From positions 22,434 through 86,433 of the forward strand of contig CAZYQE010000006.1 of assembly GCA_964650315.1 (NCBI GenBank): a stretch of 64,000 nt of DNA, read 5' to 3'. Below the pieces are notes generated by a model, which had not been told where the DNA came from, made no database searches, and saw only the letters and a list, made by a program, of their open reading frames with translations. The DNA comes from CAJMSU01 sp964650315. Its GTDB lineage: Bacteria > Bacillota_I > Bacilli_A > RF39 > UBA660. The stretch's first letter is position 1. Every line of letters begins with the position of its first letter. The translations under genes were made by a program, and so were the position numbers. Below, one piece after another: positions 35,079-44,839 of this stretch.

Positions 35079-35442
35079 ATTCTACTTCTGTTTTCCATAG
35101 ACCATGTTTATTGCAATATGCATATAAAGTTGCTTTAGTATATGGAACTGTTACTGTAGGAATATCTCCTGGTTTAAATTTCTTACATACATGTCCATCT
35201 TCTGTTTGTACTATAATCCATTCAATATAATGATCTTCTTCCATTACATGATTAACTGTTACTACTAGGTTATTATCTTTAACTTCATATACTGGAACAT
35301 GTTTTTCAAATGCTGCATCTACTGAGTTAGCCTTTAACTCTTTCATTTCTTCGTCACAACATCTAATCCCACAATTATCACAAGTACAATCTTTAATTAC
35401 TTTTACTAAAGCTCCACACTTTAAACATTTCTTAAATATCAT
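35077..35442 (-). CDS. dfx: Desulfoferrodoxin/superoxide reductase family protein
   Basis: 121 residues. An N-terminal Cys-rich knuckle (CLKCG, CDNCG, CC) resembles the desulforedoxin-like metal site. The remainder is the superoxide reductase domain, with FEKHVPVYEV, VNHVMEEDHYIEWI and the Cys-His pair in YAYCNKHGLW, which supply the four His and one Cys ligands of the iron centre. It reduces superoxide to peroxide without making oxygen, a typical defence of anaerobes. It is monocistronic with a GAGGTGAT site; a TATAAT lies just upstream. No PerR-type operator was seen. Confidence 0.88.
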   Translation of the reverse strand: MIFKKCLKCGALVKVIKDCTCDNCGIRCCDEEMKELKANSVDAAFEKHVPVYEVKDNNLVVTVNHVMEEDHYIEWIIVQTEDGHVCKKFKPGDIPTVTVPYTKATLYAYCNKHGLWKTEVE

Positions 35443-35469
35443 ATTATCACCTCTATTTAAATTATACTA

Positions 35470-35500
35470 AAAAAATAAGAAAAGTCTACCTTTTCTTATT
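35470..35500 (-). terminator. Terminator of the MMPL/XXXLXXG operon
   Basis: 11-base stem AATAAGAAAAG/CTTTTCTTATT with a five-base loop, then T7 on the minus strand. It contains the stop codon of the gene at 35496. Confidence 0.85.
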
Positions 35501-37022
35501 TTAATGTTTTCATCTTAAATACAAATGTAGTTCTAGTAACATTATTAGATCCAAAACCTTTATACTTATTAGATTTATTTAATACTCTTTTAGCTTTTTC
35601 TGTATATGTTTTAAACCTATTACTATAACCTACTATCTTCTTAATACCTTCTGTATTAAAAGTAGATATTCCACTAGATAAAGTATTAGATCCATTATAT
35701 AACTTACTCATACCTTTATCTAATTCATTAATACCATTATTTAAACTATTAGTACCATATTCTAATTTCATTAGAGCCTTTTTTAACTCAGTAAATAAAG
35801 TATTTAATTTAATAATAGTTTCTTTTGAACTTTGTATTGTTTTATCAATAGCAGTATTATTCTTGCTTAATAAATATATTAATTTACTATTACCATCATA
35901 AGTTCTTTTATATGAAATTAAACTTTCTATAGTAGCTTGATCATAACCTGCTTGTGTTAATATTTCTATTAATTGTTCTTCTGTTAAAGTTATATCTAGT
36001 CCTTTATCATTAAAACTTTCTGCAATAGTTTGATTAGCTGTAGTTAAATTTGTTATTGCATCTGTATTACCTTGTTTTAAAGCAAGTAAATTATTTATAG
36101 TTTCTTCATCAGGTTTAATAGATCCACTAGCGTTATCTAATTCAGTAATTATTTGTTTAACTCCATTATCTATTTGTTTAGAACCACTATTTAGTTTACT
36201 AGTACCTTCTTTAGCACTACCAATACCGCTTACTAATTCTTTAGCACCATTATCTATCTTATCCATATTAGTATTTAATTTATCTACTGCAGAATAAAGA
36301 CTGTCTATTTTATTAAATATATTGAAATCACTTGTATCTAATACTTTAGGTGTCGCGATTATATAAATATTACTTAATCTAAAGTTATTAGTATCATACT
36401 TAATAGTAACCTCATCAAAATTACTAAACTCGCTTATTCCTGTATTTTCATATAGTCCAGGAGAAGATAGTCCTAAAGCTATAGATTTAGTACCAGTATC
36501 AACTGCTTTACCATTACTAATTTCAATATTATAATTATCTTTATTTGTAAACATAGTACCTACTGTTACAACTAATGGTAAATACATATTATCTTCTTTA
36601 GAATAACTATTATTAGTAAACTGTAATCTTATTTCTATATTACCTTTCTTACCTACTATTTTCTTTGGATTAACTTCTTTTCCATCTAAATAATAAGTGG
36701 TTTTTATAGAAAGTGGTAATTCTTTATTAATTTCTCCTCTATAGAATATATCTTTTCCATTAGAATTCCATATTAATTTATTACCTTCTAATTTAAATGT
36801 TTCATCTCCATTTATATTTAGAATATTCTTTAATTCAGTTTCATCTTCTACCCTACCTTTTGGTAGTTCAAATAGATGATTATTTATAATAGTTTTTTCT
36901 ACTTTACCAGTATAGTCAATTGTATTATAAATAGTTTCTTTTTTAGTCAAAGCTAAAGTAGTTATTGGACTAAATAATCCGAGTACTAATATTAGTGTTA
37001 TTAACTTATTAATCTTCTTCAT
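35496..37022 (-). CDS. Secreted protein with XXXLXXG heptad repeats, partner of the MMPL exporter
   Basis: 508 residues with a signal peptide (about 1-24). A beta-rich N-terminal half is followed by a coiled-coil region (about 245-460) of LxxG heptads such as GSAKEGTSKLNSGSKQIDNG and LNNGINELDKGMSKLYNG. This pattern is known from YhgE/MMPL-associated proteins. No C-terminal membrane segment is present, so it may be exported and act outside the membrane. It overlaps the MMPL gene by 14 bases and has an AGGAGG site within it. It could be an extracytoplasmic adaptor of the transporter; function is not established. Confidence 0.65.
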   Translation of the reverse strand: MKKINKLITLILVLGLFSPITTLALTKKETIYNTIDYTGKVEKTIINNHLFELPKGRVEDETELKNILNINGDETFKLEGNKLIWNSNGKDIFYRGEINKELPLSIKTTYYLDGKEVNPKKIVGKKGNIEIRLQFTNNSYSKEDNMYLPLVVTVGTMFTNKDNYNIEISNGKAVDTGTKSIALGLSSPGLYENTGISEFSNFDEVTIKYDTNNFRLSNIYIIATPKVLDTSDFNIFNKIDSLYSAVDKLNTNMDKIDNGAKELVSGIGSAKEGTSKLNSGSKQIDNGVKQIITELDNASGSIKPDEETINNLLALKQGNTDAITNLTTANQTIAESFNDKGLDITLTEEQLIEILTQAGYDQATIESLISYKRTYDGNSKLIYLLSKNNTAIDKTIQSSKETIIKLNTLFTELKKALMKLEYGTNSLNNGINELDKGMSKLYNGSNTLSSGISTFNTEGIKKIVGYSNRFKTYTEKAKRVLNKSNKYKGFGSNNVTRTTFVFKMKTLK

Positions 37023-39081
37023 ATTGATTGACCTCCTTTATTCTTGTAGTTTTTAATATAAATTTATCAAATACTATTAATAGTGATGGTAGTATTAGTA
37101 TTACTACTAACATACTTATTATGGATCCTCTAGCTAGTAAGCTACAGATTGCTCCAATCATATCTATTTTTGTATATACAGCAACTCCAAATGTTGCGGC
37201 AAAGAAACATAGAGCTGATGTTATAATGGATGGTACTGTTAATCGTAATGTTTCTTTTATAGCTTTTATTTTATCTTTAAATCTTACTCTTTCTTCTAAG
37301 TATTTAGTAGACATTAATATAGCATAATCTATGGTTGCTCCTAACTGGATAGTACCAACTATAATGGATGCTATAAATGGTAGTTTAGTTCCAGTAAAGT
37401 ATGCACAAGCCATATTCATAAATATTGCAAATTCTATAGTAAATATTAATATTATTGGTAATCCAACTGATTGTAATACTATTAACATAATTATAAATAT
37501 AACTATAATGGATGTGTAATTAACCATTTTAAAGTCATGGTCAGCTATAGTTACTAAGTCTTTCATTAAAGGTCCTTCTCCAGCGATTATACCCTTCTTA
37601 TCATACTTTTTAACTATTTTGTCTATATCTACTACTTGTTTATTTAATTTATTAGATGCAATCTCATAAGATGAATTCATTATAACCATTTGATAATCTT
37701 TACTAGTAAGTCTTTTAGTTAAATCTTCTGGTAATAGATCTTCTATATCACTATCCATAGTAGATGGTGCAAGTACTAAATCTATTCCTTCTACATCTTT
37801 TAAGTCTTCTACTAAAGATTCTACTTTATCAGTTTTCATATCTTTATCTATTAATATAATTTCTGGTGAAACTATATTAAACTTTTTAGCTAACTTAGTA
37901 TTCGCAACATGGAATGGTAAATCTTTAGGTAGCGATTCATCTAATTTATAATAAACATCATAATTAGAATTACCTATAAAAGCTGGTACCATAAGTACTA
38001 CGAAAGCTATTATTATAAATATATATCTTTTAATTGAGAATTGTTGTACTCTTTTAAAGTGTGGTGCGAAACTTCTATGTTTAGTTTTATCTATTGTTTT
38101 ATCAAATACAAGTAATAGAGCTGGGAATAAAGTAAGTACACATAGTAGTCCACACATAACTCCTTTAGCCATTACTATACCTATATCAGTACCTAGAGTT
38201 AAATCCATAGTACATAGTGCTAAGAAACCTGCAAATGTTGTTAGTGATGAGCCTATAACTGATTTAAAGGTCATTTTAATAGCTTGAGTCATTGCTTCTC
38301 TTTTATCTTTATACTTCTCTTTAGCATGTTCATATTTGTGATATAAGAATATTGAAAAGTCTGTTGTTACACCTAATTGAAGTATTGCAGTAATTGCTTT
38401 AGTAATATAACTAATCTCTCCTAAGAATAGATTAGAACCCATATTATAAAGAATGGCTATTCCTATATTAGATAGTAATAATACTGGTATTATATAGGAA
38501 TCTGTTGCAATCAATAATATAACTAAACAGAATATTACAGCTATTACTACATAGGTAAATAATTCTTTATCTGAAAGATTCTTAGTATCTATAACCATAG
38601 AAGTCATACTACTTACTTGATTAGCATCCCTAACTACTTTTCTAGTCTTTTCTACTGCTTTAATAGTGTTTTCAGTAGATGTAGAGTCTTTATAAGTCAC
38701 CAGTATAACTGTTTCTCCATCTTTATAAATCTTATCACCAATCTCATCTGGTAACATTTCATGTGGAATAGTAGTATCTAGGACATCTACTACACTCGCT
38801 ACTCCATTAACCCCTTTAATGTCTTTTATTTTTTGTTCTAATTCTAAAATATTTTTCTGTGACTTATCATTCGTCATTACAAAAGCATATGATCCTATAC
38901 CAAAGTCTTTAGTTAATATATTCTGTCCTTTAATAGTCTCTATATCTTTTGGTAAATAAACTAATATATCATAATTAATTCTAGTATTTATAAACCCATA
39001 TAAAGCAGGTATTAATAAAGCTAAACTAATTATTAATACTAATTTTGAATGATACGCTATAAACTTAAATACTTTATTCAT
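37009..39081 (-). CDS. MMPL/RND superfamily membrane transporter
   Basis: About 690 residues with about 12 membrane segments arranged as two copies of 1+5, each with a large outer loop after the first segment (about 35-165 and 385-515). The second segments carry TDFSIFLYHKYEHA and ATIDYAILMSTKYLEER, where the buried Asp residues (D-F and D-Y) are typical of proton-coupled MMPL proteins. These export lipids, hydrophobic peptides or drugs. The start at 39081 (third codon ATG) is preferred, since GGGAG lies 7 bases before it. Substrate unknown; the secreted XXXLXXG protein follows in the operon. Confidence 0.85.
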   Translation of the reverse strand: MNKVFKFIAYHSKLVLIISLALLIPALYGFINTRINYDILVYLPKDIETIKGQNILTKDFGIGSYAFVMTNDKSQKNILELEQKIKDIKGVNGVASVVDVLDTTIPHEMLPDEIGDKIYKDGETVILVTYKDSTSTENTIKAVEKTRKVVRDANQVSSMTSMVIDTKNLSDKELFTYVVIAVIFCLVILLIATDSYIIPVLLLSNIGIAILYNMGSNLFLGEISYITKAITAILQLGVTTDFSIFLYHKYEHAKEKYKDKREAMTQAIKMTFKSVIGSSLTTFAGFLALCTMDLTLGTDIGIVMAKGVMCGLLCVLTLFPALLLVFDKTIDKTKHRSFAPHFKRVQQFSIKRYIFIIIAFVVLMVPAFIGNSNYDVYYKLDESLPKDLPFHVANTKLAKKFNIVSPEIILIDKDMKTDKVESLVEDLKDVEGIDLVLAPSTMDSDIEDLLPEDLTKRLTSKDYQMVIMNSSYEIASNKLNKQVVDIDKIVKKYDKKGIIAGEGPLMKDLVTIADHDFKMVNYTSIIVIFIIMLIVLQSVGLPIILIFTIEFAIFMNMACAYFTGTKLPFIASIIVGTIQLGATIDYAILMSTKYLEERVRFKDKIKAIKETLRLTVPSIITSALCFFAATFGVAVYTKIDMIGAICSLLARGSIISMLVVILILPSLLIVFDKFILKTTRIKEVNQYEED

Positions 39082-39107
39082 CACCATACTCCCTTTCTTT
39101 CCTATAT

Positions 39108-39135
39108 ATTATAGTCAAAAAATGAAATTTGTAAA
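39108..39135 (-). promoter_or_regulatory. Promoter of the MMPL operon
   Basis: Minus strand TTTACA (39130-39135), 16 bases, TATAAT (39108-39113). It lies just downstream of the terminator of the preceding operon. Confidence 0.65.
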
Positions 39136-39136
39136 G

Positions 39137-39158
39137 AAAAACAGGTCTTTTTAGACCT
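39137..39158 (-). terminator. Terminator of the GGDEF/YihY/LtaS-like operon
   Basis: Stem AGGTCT/AGACCT with a four-base loop (39143-39158), followed by a short T-rich run on the minus strand. Confidence 0.65.
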
Positions 39159-39164
39159 ATTTTA

Positions 39165-39821
39165 TTACTCTAATTCTACTAATACTAGCTTAATTCCATC
39201 ATGTATAAATACTAAAGTAGCTTCTTTTTGATAACTATCATATTTACCACTATTATATTTCCAAGACACTTTTACTTTATAAGCTTCAGTATCTTCTTTA
39301 TCATCATATTTAGTTTTAGTTTTTTCTTCTTTATCATCATATTTAAAACTAGTCTTTTCTACATTATCAATCTTTATACTAGTTACTTTAGGTAAATCTT
39401 GATGTCTTTGATTATATATATTACTTTCTACATATTTATAATATGTATCTTCTGCATTAAGTATGAAATTATCTAGTATTTTATTATATACAAAATCTGT
39501 TCCACCTACATCTGTTTTAGCACTCTTATTACTTAAAGTATAGAAATCATATATAAACATTTCTGATATCTTTTTAACATATTTTTCTTCAGATACATCT
39601 GATTTCTTTAATATCTTTTCTAATTGATAAAACATTTTTTTATATCTAGAGTCTTTATTATCTTTTAATTCATATCCATACTTTGGTATACGATGAATTA
39701 CTTTTACTTCTTTTACTTCACCATTATCTATAAATGTTTTATAGACAAAGTATCCTCCAACGATGATAGCTATTATTAATATTATAGTTAAAAATCTTTT
39801 AGCACTCTTTCTTAATTTCAT
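39165..39821 (-). CDS. Membrane-anchored extracytoplasmic protein, unknown
   Basis: 218 residues: a basic N-terminus, one membrane segment (about 9-27), then an exported Lys/Asp/Tyr-rich domain. One internal short repeat KYDDKEEKTKTKYDDKED (about 160-177) stands out. No family is recognised. It is the last gene of an operon with the LtaS-like, YihY and GGDEF-type genes and starts 11 bases after the LtaS-like gene. It may assist polymer synthesis at the outer membrane face; this is inferred from position only. Confidence 0.55.
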   Translation of the reverse strand: MKLRKSAKRFLTIILIIAIIVGGYFVYKTFIDNGEVKEVKVIHRIPKYGYELKDNKDSRYKKMFYQLEKILKKSDVSEEKYVKKISEMFIYDFYTLSNKSAKTDVGGTDFVYNKILDNFILNAEDTYYKYVESNIYNQRHQDLPKVTSIKIDNVEKTSFKYDDKEEKTKTKYDDKEDTEAYKVKVSWKYNSGKYDSYQKEATLVFIHDGIKLVLVELE

Positions 39822-39832
39822 ATTTTTCTCCT

Positions 39833-41869
39833 TTATTTAACCTTCTCTTCCTTAGTATTTTTTAATAAATTAAATACTATTGTTTCATTAGATACATCTA
39901 ATAATTTAGTTGCATAGTCATTATTCTTTTCTATTTCTTTTTGACTTATAGCTTCACCATTTAGAGATAAATATTCTCCTTTTTGACTATCATAATATAC
40001 TTTATTAGTAACCCAGTTACCATTAGGGAATACTACTATATTATTATTCTTAATAGTAAATATATCATGTCCTAAAGCATATTTATTGTAGAATCCAAAC
40101 ATATTACCTAGAGTAGGCATAACATCATACATACCCATAACATTCTTATGTTCTTTATTTAATTTAGTACCTTTCATATCTTTAGTCCATATAATGAATG
40201 GTACTTTTCTTCCTAATTCATATTGATATGAATCATATTCTTTATAGTTAGGATCTTCTGGATCTAATGTTTTATCATTAACTTTATCATAATTATGCAT
40301 TCTATTGTAATCTTTTCTAGGAAGTCTTCCATCATGGTCTCCATATAATACAACTACTGTATTTTCTAGAAGTCCAGCTTTATCTAATTCATCTAAGAAT
40401 TCTCCTAAAGCTCCATCTGCATAATGAGCAGATTTAAAGTAATTACCTAATTTAGTTCCTTCCATATATGGATAAGTTTTATCTCCTTCTTTTAAAGTAA
40501 GATCAAACTCACCATATTTATCTACTTCTGAGAACGGAGTATGGTTAGTTAACATGATTGAGATACTATACCATTTATCATGTTTCTTAGCTACTTTTTG
40601 CATCTTAGGAATAGATTGTTTAAAGAATTCTCTATCATTAAGTCCTAATCCTATAGTATTTTCTTTAGTAACATTATAATCTGCTTTAGCATAGAATTTG
40701 TTATATCCTAGACTTTCATGCATAGCACGTCTATTCCAGAAGTCTGCATTATTAGCATGCATACTATAACAATAATATCCTTTTTGATTTAATAATTTAG
40801 GTATACCAATATATTCTCTATCTGAGTATGAAACAAATGCTGTTCCACTTTGAGTTGGCATTAGTGATGTATTAAAAGTTAACTCAGTATCACTACTAGT
40901 ACCAACACTAACTTGTGAATGGAAGTTAGAGAAATACATTCCTTCATGTGCCATCTTAGTTAAATTAGGCATTAATTCTTTTCCATTAAACTTTAATCCA
41001 ATAGTATTTGTTTGCATACTTTCACCATGGATTACTATAACATTTTTACCTGCAAATATATTTGTATATTCATTAGCTGCTGGTTTTTGTACATCTTTAA
41101 AATAATCATTAAATTTCTTTTTAGCTTGATCATAACCAAATAATGAGTTTATTTTTGGTTGAATAGAAGTTACTACATCATTAGCTTGATATATATAAAT
41201 ACCAAACTTCATAACTATATACTCTCTGTTCCATTGTTTTATTAATCTAGTTACATCTAGAGATGTTAAAGTTAATAGGAACATTAACGCAAGTATTCCT
41301 GATGCTGATAATGTTCTAAGAGTTCTTTTCTTTCTTTTAGCTTTAGACTCAACTTTTTTATAATAATTTATTTTCTTTAATCTTATATGTACTGCGATTA
41401 AAGCGATTGGTCCAAGTAGATATACTAAATCTTTTATTTGAATAACATTTTCTACTACTGCATCCCCTACTTCTCCAATATATTGTGTTAAAGATAACAT
41501 TGATACTGAAGCAAATGAAGTATAGAAAGTATAATACATAGAGTTAATCATACATATTGCAGTAAATAATATTTCTACAAATAATAAATAAGCAAATCTA
41601 TTTTTAGGCTTAAATAAGTAACATACTGATCCTGCTAAAACAATGATAGTTAAATCTGCTATTATTGGTTTAATAGATAAGTAATTCTCAAGTGTATGCA
41701 TGCAAAAGAATCTTAGAAGAGTTGAATTAATTATACAAGTTAATACATAAGTACAAAACAATTTATTTTTCTTTATATATTCTCTTATTAAATGCTCCTT
41801 AACTATTCTATGACAAAGATGTTTTATATTCTTAAATAATTTTGATATTCCACTTTTAATGCGTTTCAT
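39833..41869 (-). CDS. Lipoteichoic acid synthase family protein
   Basis: 678 residues. Five membrane segments (about 35-215) are followed by an extracellular sulfatase-fold domain (about 270-640). Motifs: VIVIHGESMQTNTIG (metal Glu), VSVGTSSDTELTFNTSLMPTQSG, where a Thr takes the place of the catalytic Thr of LtaS, SIMLTNHTPF, and LYGDHDGR with the Asp-His ligands. LtaS proteins polymerise glycerol phosphate from phosphatidylglycerol, releasing diacylglycerol, which the lipid kinase at 171 could recycle. It overlaps the YihY gene by 14 bases. It is closer to LtaS than the protein at 8699; the polymer made is inferred. Confidence 0.85.
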   Translation of the reverse strand: MKRIKSGISKLFKNIKHLCHRIVKEHLIREYIKKNKLFCTYVLTCIINSTLLRFFCMHTLENYLSIKPIIADLTIIVLAGSVCYLFKPKNRFAYLLFVEILFTAICMINSMYYTFYTSFASVSMLSLTQYIGEVGDAVVENVIQIKDLVYLLGPIALIAVHIRLKKINYYKKVESKAKRKKRTLRTLSASGILALMFLLTLTSLDVTRLIKQWNREYIVMKFGIYIYQANDVVTSIQPKINSLFGYDQAKKKFNDYFKDVQKPAANEYTNIFAGKNVIVIHGESMQTNTIGLKFNGKELMPNLTKMAHEGMYFSNFHSQVSVGTSSDTELTFNTSLMPTQSGTAFVSYSDREYIGIPKLLNQKGYYCYSMHANNADFWNRRAMHESLGYNKFYAKADYNVTKENTIGLGLNDREFFKQSIPKMQKVAKKHDKWYSISIMLTNHTPFSEVDKYGEFDLTLKEGDKTYPYMEGTKLGNYFKSAHYADGALGEFLDELDKAGLLENTVVVLYGDHDGRLPRKDYNRMHNYDKVNDKTLDPEDPNYKEYDSYQYELGRKVPFIIWTKDMKGTKLNKEHKNVMGMYDVMPTLGNMFGFYNKYALGHDIFTIKNNNIVVFPNGNWVTNKVYYDSQKGEYLSLNGEAISQKEIEKNNDYATKLLDVSNETIVFNLLKNTKEEKVK

Positions 41870-42776
41870 CTTTTTTACTTCCTTTCTTAGATTTGTCTTT
41901 TTTATCTTTCTTTTTTTCTTTTTCTTCTTTTATATCTTCTTTTGTAATTTCTCTTGTTTTCTCGATATCATCTTCTGGATGATCTCCAGTATTTAATGCC
42001 ATTCCTAATACAAATAAATAAGATAAGATATATATCCATAATAGTAAGACTATTATATTAGAAATACTACCATAGAACAAATCATATATTGCGAATTTAT
42101 TTATATAGAATGTATATATTTCTGTTGAAATAATCCAACTTATTGTAGTAAATATAGCTCCTTTAGTAGTTGTTCTTGGTTTTAGTTTTTTATCAGGTGC
42201 TAAGATATATAGTAATTTTATATTTATATATACAACTAATATTGATAATGGATATTTAACCACATGATATACACTATGTAAGAAGTTTACTAATGACGTG
42301 TTTTTAGAAAACTCTCTAATTAAATTAAATATATCATCACCAAATACTGGTACACATAGTATGAATATTAGTACACATACCAATATAGTAGTCATTCCAA
42401 TAGCTTTTAGTCTTCTTTTTAGATAACTTTTATGTTCTATTTTATATAATTCATTTGATGTTACTATCATAGAATGTGTTCCATTAGAGGCTAAAATAAA
42501 GGCCGTTATAAAGAACACTACAATATTAAAATTTAATGTTGTATATGAATCTACTGATAATACAAATTTAGCAAGTGACTCCGGCAGTATTCTACTAATA
42601 TAGCCTTGTACTTCTGCTAAAGGTATAGAGAAGTTAACTATAATAGCAGCTATTAATGCTACCAAAGGTATAATTGATAAGAAAATGAAAAAAGCAAGTT
42701 GACCAGGAAGTATACGCATTTCTGGTCTTGCTGCTACTTTGATAACTTTTTTAAAAAATCCTGTCAACTTGTTCAT
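41856..42776 (-). CDS. YihY/virulence factor BrkB family membrane protein
   Basis: 306 residues with six membrane segments (about 25-260), the family's LPGQLAFFIFLSIIP at residues 22-36 and a very Lys-rich cytosolic tail (last 40 residues). Earlier annotated as 'ribonuclease BN', but the family is membranous and its true role is unsettled. It sits between the GGDEF-type and LtaS-like genes in one operon and overlaps the latter, which suggests a link to lipid or envelope polymer handling. Confidence 0.85.
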   Translation of the reverse strand: MNKLTGFFKKVIKVAARPEMRILPGQLAFFIFLSIIPLVALIAAIIVNFSIPLAEVQGYISRILPESLAKFVLSVDSYTTLNFNIVVFFITAFILASNGTHSMIVTSNELYKIEHKSYLKRRLKAIGMTTILVCVLIFILCVPVFGDDIFNLIREFSKNTSLVNFLHSVYHVVKYPLSILVVYINIKLLYILAPDKKLKPRTTTKGAIFTTISWIISTEIYTFYINKFAIYDLFYGSISNIIVLLLWIYILSYLFVLGMALNTGDHPEDDIEKTREITKEDIKEEKEKKKDKKDKSKKGSKKDETH

Positions 42777-42791
42777 TTCTCCTCATCCCTT

Positions 42792-44828
42792 TTACTTAAA
42801 CTCTTCTTTAGCTGTTATCATTTCTAATGTTGCTTCATTTATTGCATCATCTAGAGTCTTAATTTCATCTTCAATCATGCTATATCCAATTGCTGCTCCA
42901 AATTCATGTGGTAAATGTTTCATTTCTTTAGCAAGTTTCTTAGTATATGTTGAGATTTGTCTTTCACTATAACCAACTAAGTATATTAAGAATTCATTTC
43001 CATCAGTACGTATTACTTCACTATTTTCAAGTTGAGTATTAACAAGTATTCCTGCTGCTTTAATAATTAATTCATCACCTTGTTCATGACCATAATTATC
43101 ATTGATGTATTTAACGTTGTTTAAATCAACCATTACTATAGCCTGTGGATATACTTTAGATTCTTCCCATTCAGGCATTTTAGCATTCAAGTAATTTCTA
43201 TTTTTAAGTGATGTTAACATATCAGTAAACTTATGTCTGTTTGTAGTTTTAATTTTCTTAACTTCTTTTTTCTTCTTTAAAATTAAATATATAATTCCCA
43301 ATATAATTAATGGTGTAAATATAAGTACTAAAACTATAGTATATACTTGTTCTAAAGTAGAATTTTCAAATATAGAAGCATTCATACTTTCAATACCACT
43401 ATTTCTATAGTTATAGTAAGAATTTGTACTTATAATATAATTGAATAAATCATAAAAAGCTTTATTATTCTTTTTAACCATGAATTTATAATCATTCATC
43501 ATATTATCCATATATAATAATTTTAAATTCTTAAATTTCTTATTTTGATAATTCAAATATATTTCTTTATCTACAACTACTAACTTATTTCCAGCATTTC
43601 TAACTACATCATCTATATTGTTATATGTAGTTATATTTGCTCTTGAGTTATTAGCAAAATAATTATATAGAGAATCACCTTTAACCATAGCTATCTTTTG
43701 TCCTTTTAGACTCTCAAAAGAATTAACTATATGATTATCTTCTTGTCTTCCTAATACTGCATATTGTTCTACAAATGTAGATAGTGTAGCTAAATATTTA
43801 TCATTAGTATAATTATAATAATCAAAATAAATATCTACTTCACCTTTATCAATAGCTTTTTCTAAAGCATGTTGATCTTTATATTTCTTATATTTAAATG
43901 TAATATCAGTAAGTCTAGAAATTCTATTAATATATTCTCCTGCTATACCTGCAGCTCTTCCATTAACTTTAACTTCATATGGAATATTTTCTACATACCC
44001 ATATACATAGTTTTTAGATATTAAAGATGCTTTAGTTTTAGCATTTAAATTATTCTTTTCTAAATAATAATCTAAGTAAGCTTTATTATATTCTTTTACA
44101 TACTTAGTAGCTTTCCATTTATTATAGTATTTTGTAACTATATTGTTTAGTTCTTTATTGTCATCAGTTAGTGTTAAAACTACTTTTCTATTTAACTCTG
44201 TGAAATAATAATTAATAGCATAACTATCTTTTTCAATAGTAGAGTCTAAATACATAATGTTTGGAACAACTATCATATTAACTTCACCTTTATCTAAAGC
44301 TTCAAATAAACTATCTATATTGTCATAAGACTTATATGAAAGATTATTACCACCTTTTAGATAATAACTAACTTCTGCTTCATCAGTTTTAAATACTCCG
44401 AATGTTAAATTCTTCATATCTTTTATACTATTGATTCTTTGATATTCTTTACCGATAGCTATATATCCATCTTCAAATATCTCTAAATCATTTTTACCTA
44501 ATTTAGCATTACTATTTAATACTCTAACTCTTAAACTATTAGTTGTAGGAGTTGATGTCTTTAGATATGGTATTTTATTAAACTCTAAACCAACATTCTT
44601 TTCAAAATCTTTTACGAAGTCAAATAATACTCCTTCTCCATTTAATCCATATAATGGATAATCATTAATAATTTCAAAATCAAATGCTTTTTTACTATTA
44701 TTTTGTACCCACTGTTTTTCTGCTACTGTTAAAGTTGTATTCTTATCTTCTTTATTATAATATCTATATACAAATACAAACGATATTAAAGCTATTAAAA
44801 CAGCTATTATTACTACTCTTTTTTTCAT
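42792..44828 (-). CDS. Dual periplasmic-type-binding-domain receptor with degenerate GGDEF
   Basis: 678 residues: a membrane segment (about 5-21), two SBP_bac_3-like outer domains (about 35-250 and 270-485), a second membrane segment (about 495-517) and a cytosolic GGDEF domain (about 530-678). The domain start FTDMLTSLKNRNYL is conserved, but the signature reads RTDGNEF (about 607-613, at 42991-43010) in place of R-x-GG(D/E)EF. The second-metal Asp is Asn and the first Gly is Asp. This predicts weak or no diguanylate cyclase activity; it may bind c-di-GMP or GTP, or signal by conformation. It starts 11 bases after the 45292 gene in the same operon. Confidence 0.82.
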   Translation of the reverse strand: MKKRVVIIAVLIALISFVFVYRYYNKEDKNTTLTVAEKQWVQNNSKKAFDFEIINDYPLYGLNGEGVLFDFVKDFEKNVGLEFNKIPYLKTSTPTTNSLRVRVLNSNAKLGKNDLEIFEDGYIAIGKEYQRINSIKDMKNLTFGVFKTDEAEVSYYLKGGNNLSYKSYDNIDSLFEALDKGEVNMIVVPNIMYLDSTIEKDSYAINYYFTELNRKVVLTLTDDNKELNNIVTKYYNKWKATKYVKEYNKAYLDYYLEKNNLNAKTKASLISKNYVYGYVENIPYEVKVNGRAAGIAGEYINRISRLTDITFKYKKYKDQHALEKAIDKGEVDIYFDYYNYTNDKYLATLSTFVEQYAVLGRQEDNHIVNSFESLKGQKIAMVKGDSLYNYFANNSRANITTYNNIDDVVRNAGNKLVVVDKEIYLNYQNKKFKNLKLLYMDNMMNDYKFMVKKNNKAFYDLFNYIISTNSYYNYRNSGIESMNASIFENSTLEQVYTIVLVLIFTPLIILGIIYLILKKKKEVKKIKTTNRHKFTDMLTSLKNRNYLNAKMPEWEESKVYPQAIVMVDLNNVKYINDNYGHEQGDELIIKAAGILVNTQLENSEVIRTDGNEFLIYLVGYSERQISTYTKKLAKEMKHLPHEFGAAIGYSMIEDEIKTLDDAINEATLEMITAKEEFK

Positions 44829-44839
44829 ACTTTCTCCAC

